Shown here in pieces: positions 1 to 6,340 of a stretch of DNA of 9,277 nucleotides. The DNA is from Gammaproteobacteria bacterium. GTDB lineage: Bacteria > Pseudomonadota > Gammaproteobacteria > Pseudomonadales > Halieaceae. The stretch's first letter is position 1; each line of letters starts with the position of its first letter. The DNA is taken from NCBI GenBank assembly GCA_029859085.1, contig JAOUDU010000067.1, forward strand, positions 1 through 9,277. The letters run 5' to 3'. A model generated the notes under the pieces. That model was not told the DNA's origin. It did no database searches and was given only the letters and a program-made list of their open reading frames with translations. The translations under genes were made by a program, and so were the position numbers.

Positions 1-1
1 G

Positions 2-1573
2 TACAGCCTGCCCTCCCGCGACATCATCTCCGACTCCGTGGAGTACATGGTGAACGCCCACTGCGCCGACGCCATGGTCTGTATCTCCAACTGTGACAAG
101 ATCACCCCCGGCATGCTCAATGCCGCTATGCGCCTGAATATTCCGGTGGTATTTGTCTCCGGCGGGCCGATGGAGGCGGGCAAGACCAAGCTGTCCGAGC
201 ACAAGCTGGACCTGGTGGACGCCATGGTGATCGCGGTGGACGATTCCGCCAGCGATGAGAAAGTGGCGGAATACGAGCGCTCCGCCTGCCCCACCTGCGG
301 CTCCTGCTCGGGGATGTTCACCGCCAACTCGATGAACTGCCTGACCGAGGCCCTGGGCCTGAGCCTGCCGGGCAACGGCTCCACCCTCGCCACTCACGCC
401 GACCGTGAGCAGCTGTTCCTGCGGGCGGGACGGCTGGTGGTTGAGCTGTGCGACCGCTACTACCGGCAAGGGGACGAGTCGGTACTGCCGCGCGCTATCG
501 GCAGCTTCGAGGCCTTCGAGAACGCGATGTGCCTTGATATCGCCATGGGCGGTTCCACCAACACAATCCTGCACCTGCTGGCGGCCGCCCAGGAAGCCGA
601 GCTCGATTTCACCCTGGCGGACATCGACCGGCTGTCGCGCAAGGTTCCACAGTTGTGCAAGGTGGCGCCCAATACCCCGCTGTACCACATGGAAGACGTA
701 CACAGGGCCGGCGGCATCATGGGTATCCTGGGCGAACTCGATCGCGCCGGATTGCTGCACACCGACTGCCCGACCGTGCACAGCAGGACCATGAAGGAGG
801 CGCTGGCGAACTGGGATATCGTGCAGACCCGTGACGCCGCCGTGCATAAATTCTACAGTGCAGGCCCGGCGGGAATTCCCACCCAGACCGCGTTCAGCCA
901 GGACACCCGCTGGCCCAGCCTTGACGATGACCGCACATCCGGCTGCATCCGCTCACTGGCCAACGCCTACTCGACGGAGGGCGGGCTTGCGGTTCTGTTC
1001 GGCAACATCGCAGAGGATGGCTGTGTGGTGAAGACCTCCGGGGTCGACGAAAGCATCCTGGTATTTTCCGGCCCGGCCCATATCTGCGAGAGCCAGGAGG
1101 CTGCGGTGGATGACATCCTCAACGACCGGGTCAGGCCCGGCGATGTGGTGATCATCCGCTACGAGGGGCCCCGGGGCGGCCCGGGGATGCAGGAGATGCT
1201 CTATCCCACCAGCTACCTGAAATCGAAAGGGCTGGGCAAGGTCTGCGCCCTGCTTACCGACGGCCGCTTCTCGGGAGGCACCTCCGGCCTGTCAATTGGC
1301 CACGCCTCACCCGAAGCGGCTGCGGGGGGCGCCATCGCCCTGGTGGAGCAGGGCGACACCATCGAGATCGACATTCCCCGGCGCAGCGTCAATGTCGCGC
1401 TGGGCGCTGATGTCCTGGCCGCGCGGCGCCGGGCCATGGAAGCGAAGGGAGATATGGCCTGGCGCCCGTCGGCCCAGCGCCCGCGCAAGGTCACCGCGGC
1501 GCTCAAGGTCTATGCGAAAATGGTCACCAGCGCCGACAAGGGCGCGGTGCGGGACCTGTCACTGCTGGACTGA
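2..1573 (+). CDS. ilvD: Dihydroxy-acid dehydratase, 5'-truncated by the window edge
   Basis: This enzyme dehydrates 2,3-dihydroxy-isovalerate and 2,3-dihydroxy-3-methylvalerate to the 2-keto acids that precede valine, leucine and isoleucine. It is cytoplasmic and Fe-S dependent. The frame is open from base 2 and gives 523 residues, beginning at YSLPSRDII. By recalled alignment with the 616-residue E. coli IlvD, about 91 N-terminal residues lie outside the window. Visible hallmarks are the NCDK cysteine (residue 31 of the fragment, equivalent to E. coli Cys122), the [11 protein letters not shown] cluster motif (residues 96-106, whose last Cys matches Cys195), [25 protein letters not shown] and the C-terminal [14 protein letters not shown]. 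The end [14 protein letters not shown] is also family-typical. The only apparent ORF starts (GTG 38, ATG 50) are internal. The stop is 7 nt from the stop of the convergent lipoprotein gene. The enzyme family assignment is very secure; the Fe-S type (2Fe-2S or 4Fe-4S) is not determined here. Confidence 0.97.
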   Translation, partial: YSLPSRDIISDSVEYMVNAHCADAMVCISNCDKITPGMLNAAMRLNIPVVFVSGGPMEAGKTKLSEHKLDLVDAMVIAVDDSASDEKVAEYERSACPTCGSCSGMFTANSMNCLTEALGLSLPGNGSTLATHADREQLFLRAGRLVVELCDRYYRQGDESVLPRAIGSFEAFENAMCLDIAMGGSTNTILHLLAAAQEAELDFTLADIDRLSRKVPQLCKVAPNTPLYHMEDVHRAGGIMGILGELDRAGLLHTDCPTVHSRTMKEALANWDIVQTRDAAVHKFYSAGPAGIPTQTAFSQDTRWPSLDDDRTSGCIRSLANAYSTEGGLAVLFGNIAEDGCVVKTSGVDESILVFSGPAHICESQEAAVDDILNDRVRPGDVVIIRYEGPRGGPGMQEMLYPTSYLKSKGLGKVCALLTDGRFSGGTSGLSIGHASPEAAAGGAIALVEQGDTIEIDIPRRSVNVALGADVLAARRRAMEAKGDMAWRPSAQRPRKVTAALKVYAKMVTSADKGAVRDLSLLD

Positions 1574-1577
1574 CAGG
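1555..1577. terminator. Small inverted repeat at the ilvD / lipoprotein tail-to-tail junction, possible weak bidirectional terminator
   Basis: CCTGTCA (1555-1561) and TGACAGG (1571-1577) form a perfect 7-bp stem with a 9-nt loop. It covers the last codons and stop of ilvD and lies just beyond the stop of the opposing lipoprotein gene. No T-tract follows on either strand, so this is at best a weak intrinsic terminator. It may only be coincidence in a compact convergent junction. Confidence 0.3.
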
Positions 1578-1580
1578 CTC

Positions 1581-2459
1581 TCAGCCGGCTTTCGGCGGAA
1601 CCGCGTCGCCCTGGGCGATCAGGGTCTCCAGGTCCTCGCGCAAGCCGGCCAGCTCAGCGCGCAGGTGTCGGCCCTGTTTTTCCGTGCGGCTGTTGAGCAC
1701 GTCCGCCACAGCCCCGAAAATCACCACGAGATTGTGCTCAAACACCTGCTGATAGCGCGGTGAAAGGGTCTCGCCCCGGCGCGCAAGCATCTCACGCACC
1801 CGCTGCTGCCAGCCCGGTTGGCGCTGCAGCAGCACCGCCAGGCGCTCGACCCACGCGGCGCGTTCCTGCAGCCAGACTGAATCGGAGCGCTCGAGGTCGG
1901 CACTTGCGCGTTTCAGTCGCTCGCGCTGCTGCGGTGTCAGCCGCCCCAGGTAGTCCTCCAGGCCATCGGCGAAACTCTCGTAGCTTTGCTCCCTGTACTC
2001 GAGCTCGGTGCGGCTGAGGTACTCCTCTTCATAATCCGCCTGTTTTTCCCGCAGCAAAGACAGGAACTCCTGCACCTGTTCCTCGGAGAGGGTGGCGCCA
2101 AGCTCAAGCAACCAGTCGAGTGACTGTTCCTCAAGCCTCAGCCAGGCCACCTCCACGTCGCTGTATATGGCGGCCAACTCACCGGCTGTCACGGGCTGCG
2201 CCAGGCTGGTATCAATATCGTCGAGCAACTCGATATAACGCGGCAGCTCCTGCTGCCGGTGCCAGCGCAGGAAAGGCTGCAGGGTATGGTCCAGCTGCTG
2301 TTCCTGGGGTCCGCTCAGTTCGACGTAGTCATCCACGTACCAGGGCAGGATCGTATCGAGGCGGTTATAGACGAAGGTGGTGCCACTGCAGGCCGCCAGG
2401 CACAAGAGGCTGGCGACAAGCGCTACCCTTAGACTCACAACTGCTGTGCGCAATGCCAC
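1581..2459 (-). CDS. DUF6279-like lipoprotein, putative outer-membrane anchored
   Basis: The protein has about 292 residues. A basic N-terminus and hydrophobic segment (residues 11-20) end in a lipobox LAAC (Cys24), so it should be an SPase II-processed lipoprotein. Residue +2 is Ser, not Asp, which favours export to the outer membrane. The mature part opens with FVYNRLDTILPWYVDDYVEL, then a tryptophan-, glutamine- and glutamate-rich all-helical body with likely coiled-coil stretches. This pattern matches, from memory, the DUF6279 lipoproteins common in Gammaproteobacteria, whose function is unknown. I chose the GTG at 2459 because GGAG (2470-2467) lies 7 nt upstream. The GTG at 2462 has only 4 nt spacing and the GTG at 2438 has no Shine-Dalgarno. 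The frame stays open upstream to 2774, but that part overlaps the cyclase gene and is not expected to be translated. It starts 14 nt after the cyclase stop, so the two are probably co-transcribed and translationally coupled. Confidence 0.8.
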   Translation of the reverse strand: MALRTAVVSLRVALVASLLCLAACSGTTFVYNRLDTILPWYVDDYVELSGPQEQQLDHTLQPFLRWHRQQELPRYIELLDDIDTSLAQPVTAGELAAIYSDVEVAWLRLEEQSLDWLLELGATLSEEQVQEFLSLLREKQADYEEEYLSRTELEYREQSYESFADGLEDYLGRLTPQQRERLKRASADLERSDSVWLQERAAWVERLAVLLQRQPGWQQRVREMLARRGETLSPRYQQVFEHNLVVIFGAVADVLNSRTEKQGRHLRAELAGLREDLETLIAQGDAVPPKAG

Positions 2460-2470
2460 CACTGTTCTCC
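2457..2470 (-). promoter_or_regulatory. Ribosome binding site deciding the GTG start of the lipoprotein gene
   Basis: On the minus strand GGAG (2470-2467) is followed by AACA and two consecutive GTG codons (2462 and 2459). The second has the better 7-nt spacing. It leaves a normal signal peptide (M-ALRT... to LAAC). No ATG exists between the cyclase stop and the lipobox, so a GTG (or TTG) start is required. Confidence 0.6.
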
Positions 2471-2473
2471 AGG

Positions 2474-3661
2474 TCAACGCCAGTCCGGCACGGTTTTGGC
2501 GACCGGTGCCCGATCCACCACCCCGCGTGCAGCTTCCACGCGGTTGCGACCATTGCGCTTGGCCATGTAGAGCGCTGAGTCCGCGAGCTTGAACCAGTGC
2601 TCGAGATTCTCCGCGGCGATCACCTCGGCAACGCCGATACTGATCGTCATGCTGCCCTCCGGCAGGATTTTCGCGCTCTCCACCAGCCTGCGCAGCTCCT
2701 CCGCGATCCGCGCCGCACTGTCGATCCCGGTCTCCCGCAACAACACCACGAACTCCTCGCCACCGAAGCGACACAGGGTATCTACGGCGCGAATGCGGCC
2801 GGAGATCACCTGGACCAGCTGCTTGATGGCCACGTCACCCATGTTGTGGCCGTACCTGTCGTTGATGCGCTTGAAAAAATCCACATCCACCAACAGCATG
2901 GTGGAGGTATGCCGGTACCGCTGCCAGGAGTCGATCGCGCCGCGCGCCTGCTCCTCCAGGTAGCGCCGGTTGTACACTCCGGTGAGCGGATCGGTGATCG
3001 CCATGTCCTTGAGCCGCCGAGACTGTTCCGTTACCGCAAAGACGAGCCAGGCACTCACCAGCCAGGTCACCATCATGCTGAAACCGAGCATGACGGCGGA
3101 GCTGGTATCGAAGCGGGTAAGTACGATCGGCAGGGCCAGCGCCCCTGAGGCCAGGCCTATGACCAGGGAGCGCCGCGAGCGCAGCAGCACAGGCAGTCCC
3201 GCCAGCAGGGGATACATCCAGTAGATGCTGTAGCGCTGCCCAAGGGCTACGGCCAGCAGGATCAGTGATATGGCCAGTACCAGCAACAGCGTCGGTGACA
3301 GGAACGCCTGGCGATCACCGCGGAGCAACCATATGTTGGCGAGCAGGATAGTCAGGAGCACAAAAGAAATGACCGACAGCAATGCCTGGCCAGTGTAGAG
3401 ATCGTGTATGAACATGGGTGCCAGAACGGCCACCAGCAAGAGCAGGATATAGCGGTAGGCGTCCCGGCCACGCTTCCTGCCCGCCCTGCCATCCGCGGTC
3501 AACTCGCCGTCATGGCGGTGGTACTCAAACTGCTCGGAAAATGCTTCCCGGAAATGCCGCCTGAGCTTTTGCCAGGTGGAAAGTCTTGTGCCGGTAATTC
3601 GATTTTCCATTTGCACGACCATCGGGCGCTTGCCGCGTGGGCACTGCGTAGGTGAGTGCAT
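2474..3661 (-). CDS. Membrane-bound GGDEF diguanylate cyclase
   Basis: The product is 395 residues from the first ATG and should make the second messenger c-di-GMP from two GTP at the inner membrane. A basic soluble N-terminus (1-68) precedes about six hydrophobic segments (about 70-88, 93-113, 121-140, 145-160, 165-182, 188-212). No recognisable PAS, GAF or HAMP domain is present. The GGDEF domain begins at TDPLTGVYNRRYL (223-235). It continues with VDVDFFKRINDRYGH (258-272) and the active-site GGEEF (300-304), and ends with a typical YMAKRNGRNR (365-374). RAVD (291-294) sits five residues before GGEEF, the correct place for an allosteric inhibitory I-site. The enzyme therefore looks catalytically competent and feedback-inhibited. 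The start is uncertain: ATG 3661, ATG 3622 (M14) and ATG 3610 (M18) all lack a good Shine-Dalgarno. The input signal is unknown; the six-helix N-terminus is the likely sensor. It lies between leuA upstream and the lipoprotein gene downstream. Confidence 0.94.
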   Translation of the reverse strand: MHSPTQCPRGKRPMVVQMENRITGTRLSTWQKLRRHFREAFSEQFEYHRHDGELTADGRAGRKRGRDAYRYILLLLVAVLAPMFIHDLYTGQALLSVISFVLLTILLANIWLLRGDRQAFLSPTLLLVLAISLILLAVALGQRYSIYWMYPLLAGLPVLLRSRRSLVIGLASGALALPIVLTRFDTSSAVMLGFSMMVTWLVSAWLVFAVTEQSRRLKDMAITDPLTGVYNRRYLEEQARGAIDSWQRYRHTSTMLLVDVDFFKRINDRYGHNMGDVAIKQLVQVISGRIRAVDTLCRFGGEEFVVLLRETGIDSAARIAEELRRLVESAKILPEGSMTISIGVAEVIAAENLEHWFKLADSALYMAKRNGRNRVEAARGVVDRAPVAKTVPDWR

Positions 3662-3710
3662 TTTGTAACACAGACGACGTCAGATTTACACTTCCAGCCG
3701 CTGTGGCGGG

Positions 3711-3749
3711 GGTGCGACGGCAGGCGTGTTCTGCCTGCCTGTTCGCACC
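3711..3749. terminator. Strong two-part hairpin in the leuA-cyclase gap (terminator, RNA stabiliser or REP-like element)
   Basis: The inner stem is GGCAGGC (3719-3725) with GCCTGCC (3733-3739) around a 7-nt loop. The outer stem is GGTGCGA (3711-3717) with TCGCACC (3743-3749). The two are separated only by a 1 x 3 nt internal bulge, giving 14 perfect base pairs in 39 nt. It lies downstream of the leuA stop and upstream of the cyclase start on the transcribed minus strand. No U-tract follows in either direction, so a classical intrinsic terminator is not proven. RNA 3'-end stabilisation, partial read-through control or a dispersed palindromic element are alternatives. Confidence 0.5.
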
Positions 3750-3752
3750 GTA

Positions 3753-3766
3753 CCCGGGCGCCCGGG
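3753..3766. repeat. 14-bp perfect GC palindrome
   Basis: CCCGGGCGCCCGGG is perfectly self-complementary. It lies three bases beyond the long hairpin, just downstream of leuA on its transcribed strand. It could extend the structured RNA after leuA. In DNA this GC-rich, an isolated 14-bp palindrome without a partner is weak evidence of a protein site. Confidence 0.45.
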
Positions 3767-3784
3767 CAAGGCCAGGGCCCACTG

Positions 3785-5458
3785 TCAGGCAGCGGCCTCG
3801 GTATCGGTCGCCGCTTCCTTGTTGATCGCGCCCAGGATTCCGTCCAGGGAGGCCTGGATAATATCGTGGCTGCGACCCACGCCGCAGTAGCGGTCACCGT
3901 TTACATTGAGCTGTATGTAGCAGATCGCCTCGGCGTCCGCACTGTGGCTGAGCGCGTGCTCGCTGTATTCGACCAGTACGATCTGCTTGCCGGTGAAACG
4001 CTCCATGGCATCGACAAAGGATGCAACCACGCCGTTGCCGGTACCCGCCAGGTTGTGGGCCACACTGCCCTGTCGCAATTCGGCCTGCAACTTGTCTTTG
4101 CCCGCCTCCCGGTTTACCTGGTATTTGCCCAGGGACCAGCGACCATCCGTACCGCAATAGGTCTGCTGGAACAGCTGGTACAGCTCTTCCGAGCCCACCT
4201 CCTTCTCATGCGCCTCGGCGTAGGCCTGCACTGCGCGACTGAAATCGATCTGCAGCCAGCGTGGCAACTGCAGGCCAAAATCCCTCTCCAGCACGTAGGC
4301 GACGCCGCCCTTGCCCGACTGGCTGTTGATGCGGATAACCTCCTGGTAGGACCTGCCTATATCCGCGGGGTCGATCGGCAGGTAGGCCACCTCCCAGGGC
4401 CGGCTGTCCTCGCGCCGGGCCAGGCACTTCTTGATCGCATCCTGGTGGCTGCCGGAAAACGCGGTGAAAACCAGCTCACCCGCGTAGGGATGGCGCGGGT
4501 GGACCGGCAGCTGGGTGCACTCCTTGACGGTCTGGATGATCTCATCCATCTGGCCCAGGTTGAGCTGCGGATCGACACCCTGGCTGTAGAGGTTCATCGC
4601 CATGGTGATAATGTCCATGTTGCCGGTGCGCTCACCGTTGCCCATGAGCGTACCCTCCACCCGGTCGGCGCCGGCCAGGACACCGAGTTCAGCGGCGGCC
4701 ACAGCGCAGCCCCGGTCGTTATGGGTGTGCAGGGAAATGAGCAGGCTGTCGCGCCTGGCCACATGGTCGCAGAACCACTCGATCTGGTCGGCGTAGACGT
4801 TGGGGGTGCTCATTTCCACCGTTGCCGGCAGGTTGATGATCACCGGGCGCTCCGGCGTAGGCTGCCATACCGCGGTAACCGCATCGCAGACCTCGACCGC
4901 GTAATCCAGCTCGGTCCCGGTAAAACTCTCCGGTGAGTACTCAAACACCCATTCGGTCTCCGGCTGCCGCGCCGCGCAGTCCCGCACCAGTTCGGCGCCC
5001 TTCACCGCGATCTCGATGATGCCCTCGCGATCGAGGCCAAACACCTGCTCACGCTGTACGGTGGAAGTGGAATTGTAGACGTGGACAATGGCCCGGCGGG
5101 CGCCCCGCAGGGACTCGAACGTCTTGTTGATCAGGTCGGGCCTGGCCTGGGTCAGCACCTGTATCGTGACATCCTCCGGGATGCGGCCATTGTCGATGAG
5201 GTCCCGCACGAACTCGTAGTCATGGCCCGACGCGGAGGGGAAACCCACCTCGATCTCCTTGAAGCCCAGCTTCACCAGCTGGTCCCACAGGCGGGATTTC
5301 TGGCGTGTGGTCATCGGCTCGATCAGGGCCTGGTTGCCATCGCGCAGATCGACGCTGCACCAGCGGGGCGCCTTGTCGATAACGCGGTCGGGCCAGCGCC
5401 GGTTCGCCTTGGCCACGGGCTGGAAAGGTTGGTACTTGCGATGGTCGAAGTTGCTCAT
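3785..5458 (-). CDS. leuA: 2-isopropylmalate synthase (type 2, about 557 residues)
   Basis: This enzyme condenses acetyl-CoA with 2-ketoisovalerate, the first committed step of leucine synthesis, in the cytoplasm. The HMGL-like TIM barrel shows WCSVDLRDGNQ (33-43, metal/substrate Asp40), EVGFPSAS (70-77), the metal-binding HTHND (244-248) and NGERTGN (274-280). FSGSHQDAIKK and PIDPADIGRSY follow. The C-terminal LeuA dimer/regulatory domain (about 440-548) is present, so leucine feedback inhibition is expected. Length and sequence resemble the roughly 556-residue Pseudomonas-type LeuA, not the roughly 520-residue E. coli form. The ATG at 5458 gives the family-typical start MSNFDHRKYQPF. The frame is open upstream to a GTG at 5563, but those 35 residues are not family-like and have no ribosome binding site. 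The chosen start also has only a poor Shine-Dalgarno. The gene is divergent from the Lrp-type regulator, which may control it. Confidence 0.97.
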   Translation of the reverse strand: MSNFDHRKYQPFQPVAKANRRWPDRVIDKAPRWCSVDLRDGNQALIEPMTTRQKSRLWDQLVKLGFKEIEVGFPSASGHDYEFVRDLIDNGRIPEDVTIQVLTQARPDLINKTFESLRGARRAIVHVYNSTSTVQREQVFGLDREGIIEIAVKGAELVRDCAARQPETEWVFEYSPESFTGTELDYAVEVCDAVTAVWQPTPERPVIINLPATVEMSTPNVYADQIEWFCDHVARRDSLLISLHTHNDRGCAVAAAELGVLAGADRVEGTLMGNGERTGNMDIITMAMNLYSQGVDPQLNLGQMDEIIQTVKECTQLPVHPRHPYAGELVFTAFSGSHQDAIKKCLARREDSRPWEVAYLPIDPADIGRSYQEVIRINSQSGKGGVAYVLERDFGLQLPRWLQIDFSRAVQAYAEAHEKEVGSEELYQLFQQTYCGTDGRWSLGKYQVNREAGKDKLQAELRQGSVAHNLAGTGNGVVASFVDAMERFTGKQIVLVEYSEHALSHSADAEAICYIQLNVNGDRYCGVGRSHDIIQASLDGILGAINKEAATDTEAAA

Positions 5459-5474
5459 GCGGTAATGCCCAGGT

Positions 5475-5524
5475 TGAATAAAAAGGGGCTGTTCACCTGC
5501 CGGGGCACAGGCCTTTGTAAGGCC
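5475..5524 (-). other. Structured leuA leader segment, possible attenuator-like element
   Basis: Read leftward, the leader contains a perfect stem GGCCTT / AAGGCC with a 3-nt loop (5524-5510). It overlaps an alternative, weaker pairing of CTGT with ACAG that ends directly before CCCC and a run of five T (5478-5474). This could be a weak intrinsic terminator in the leuA leader. No leader peptide with a run of Leu codons is visible, so classical ribosome-mediated leucine attenuation is not supported. Confidence 0.25.
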
Positions 5525-5664
5525 GTGGCGGGGGGCGAGCTGAAACGGTATTTCCAGCCGCACCCGAAGCGACAGGTGATTTGGCAGCCTGGCGGATAGT
5601 ATAGGTGCCAGCCATTAGCGATAGATTGCAAATATCACGCCTTTGTTGCGTTTTTATGCAATTA

Positions 5665-5694
5665 ATCACTAGATATTCAACTTATAGTAGTGAT
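5665..5694. promoter_or_regulatory. Inverted repeat ATCACTA-N16-TAGTGAT over the leuA -10, possible operator
   Basis: ATCACTA (5665-5671) and TAGTGAT (5688-5694) are perfect 7-nt arms 16 nt apart in AT-rich DNA. The repeat spans the proposed leuA -10 box. Size and composition are compatible with an Lrp/AsnC-type site, but the intervening sequence fits the E. coli Lrp consensus poorly. Assignment to the adjacent regulator is inference. Confidence 0.35.
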
Positions 5695-5708
5695 AATAGC
5701 CTGATCAA
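5681..5708 (-). promoter_or_regulatory. Candidate sigma-70 promoter for leuA
   Basis: On the minus strand TTGATC (5708-5703, four of six consensus -35 bases) is followed after 16 nt by TATAAG (5686-5681, five of six -10 bases). The surrounding DNA (about 5620-5700) is clearly AT-richer than the rest of the window, as expected of a control region. Transcription from here would give a leader of about 215 nt before leuA. A second -10-like TATACT (5603-5598) lies nearer the gene but has no correctly spaced -35. Confidence 0.45.
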
Positions 5709-5711
5709 CGT

Positions 5712-5725
5712 GTTGTCATGACAAC
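5712..5725. promoter_or_regulatory. 14-bp perfect palindrome upstream of the lrp-type gene, likely operator
   Basis: GTTGTCATGACAAC is exactly self-complementary. It sits 10 nt before the Shine-Dalgarno of the regulator gene and 3 nt beyond the proposed leuA -35. A dimeric transcription factor bound here could affect both divergent genes; autoregulation by the Lrp-type protein is the simplest guess. Confidence 0.45.
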
Positions 5726-5746
5726 CGGATTAGACAGGGGAGCTCC

Positions 5747-6235
5747 ATGAAACTCGATCGCACTGACCGTCGGATTCTCGTGGCCATGCAGCGCAACGGC
5801 CGCATCAGTAACCTGGAGCTGGCCGAGCAGGTCGGCCTTTCCCCCACACCCTGCTCACGCCGGGTCAGGCGGCTGGAGGAGTCAGGCATTATCCGCAGTC
5901 ATGTAACCCTGCTGAACCAGTCGATGCTGGGTTTGAAGCTGACAGCCTATATCGGCATCAGCATGGACCGCCACACGCCTGACCGGTTCGAAGCCTTCGA
6001 GGCGGAGGTCGCCAGCTACCCCGAGGTCATGGAGTGCTCGGTGGTGACCGGCCAGAGCTCCGATTACCTGCTCAGGGCGGTGGTACCCGACATGGAATAC
6101 TATGAAAAATTCCTGCTGGGCCGGCTCACCCGGATTGCGGGGGTGACCGGCGTCCACTCCAGTTTCGAACTGCGCCGGGTTATCCAGCGCACTGAATTGC
6201 CCCTGGACCATATCTCGGACCAGACCACCCTGTGA
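5747..6235 (+). CDS. Lrp/AsnC-family transcriptional regulator
   Basis: The protein has 162 residues, the usual length for the family. The N-terminus MKLDRTDRRILVAMQRNGRIS with LELAEQVGLSPTPCSRRVRRLEESGII (24-49) is the characteristic AsnC/Lrp helix-turn-helix. It is followed by the linker strand and a RAM (ligand-binding, oligomerisation) domain from about residue 64 to 145, including EVMECSVVTGQSSDYLLRAVVPDMEYYEKFL. Such proteins form dimers to hexadecamers and respond to amino acids, often leucine. The ATG at 5747 has a strong Shine-Dalgarno AGGGGAG (5736-5742). The gene is divergent from leuA, so control of leucine synthesis and of itself is likely but not shown. I do not name it lrp, because many genomes hold several paralogues and the global regulator cannot be told from local ones here. 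Confidence 0.93.
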   Translation: MKLDRTDRRILVAMQRNGRISNLELAEQVGLSPTPCSRRVRRLEESGIIRSHVTLLNQSMLGLKLTAYIGISMDRHTPDRFEAFEAEVASYPEVMECSVVTGQSSDYLLRAVVPDMEYYEKFLLGRLTRIAGVTGVHSSFELRRVIQRTELPLDHISDQTTL

Positions 6236-6340
6236 GCGCGACCGAATCCGTCACTCCGGCTGGCCGCTCCGGGTCTTGTCCCTGGACCTGCGCATCCTCA
6301 ACATGGTGCAATCTGACACGGACCTGAACACGGAGAACCT

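Noticed and set aside
2460..2774. N-terminal extension of the lipoprotein frame into the cyclase gene
   Set aside because: It would bury the signal peptide and lipobox inside the protein and overlaps the conserved end of the GGDEF domain in another frame.
3656..4936. A 426-codon open frame on the + strand opposite leuA
   Set aside because: It runs antisense to the strongly conserved leuA, has no family resemblance or ribosome binding site, and long antisense frames are expected in GC-rich codon-biased genes.
5459..5563. LeuA start at the upstream GTG 5563
   Set aside because: The added 35 residues do not resemble LeuA N-termini and lack a ribosome binding site; the ATG at 5458 gives the normal family length.
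5598..5631. TTGCAA ... TATACT as an alternative leuA promoter
   Set aside because: The spacer is 22 nt, too long for a sigma-70 promoter, although TATACT alone could act with another -35.
5672..5686. Possible E. coli-type Lrp box inside the leuA promoter
   Set aside because: Only about 9 of 15 positions fit the recalled Lrp consensus, which is not better than expected in AT-rich DNA.
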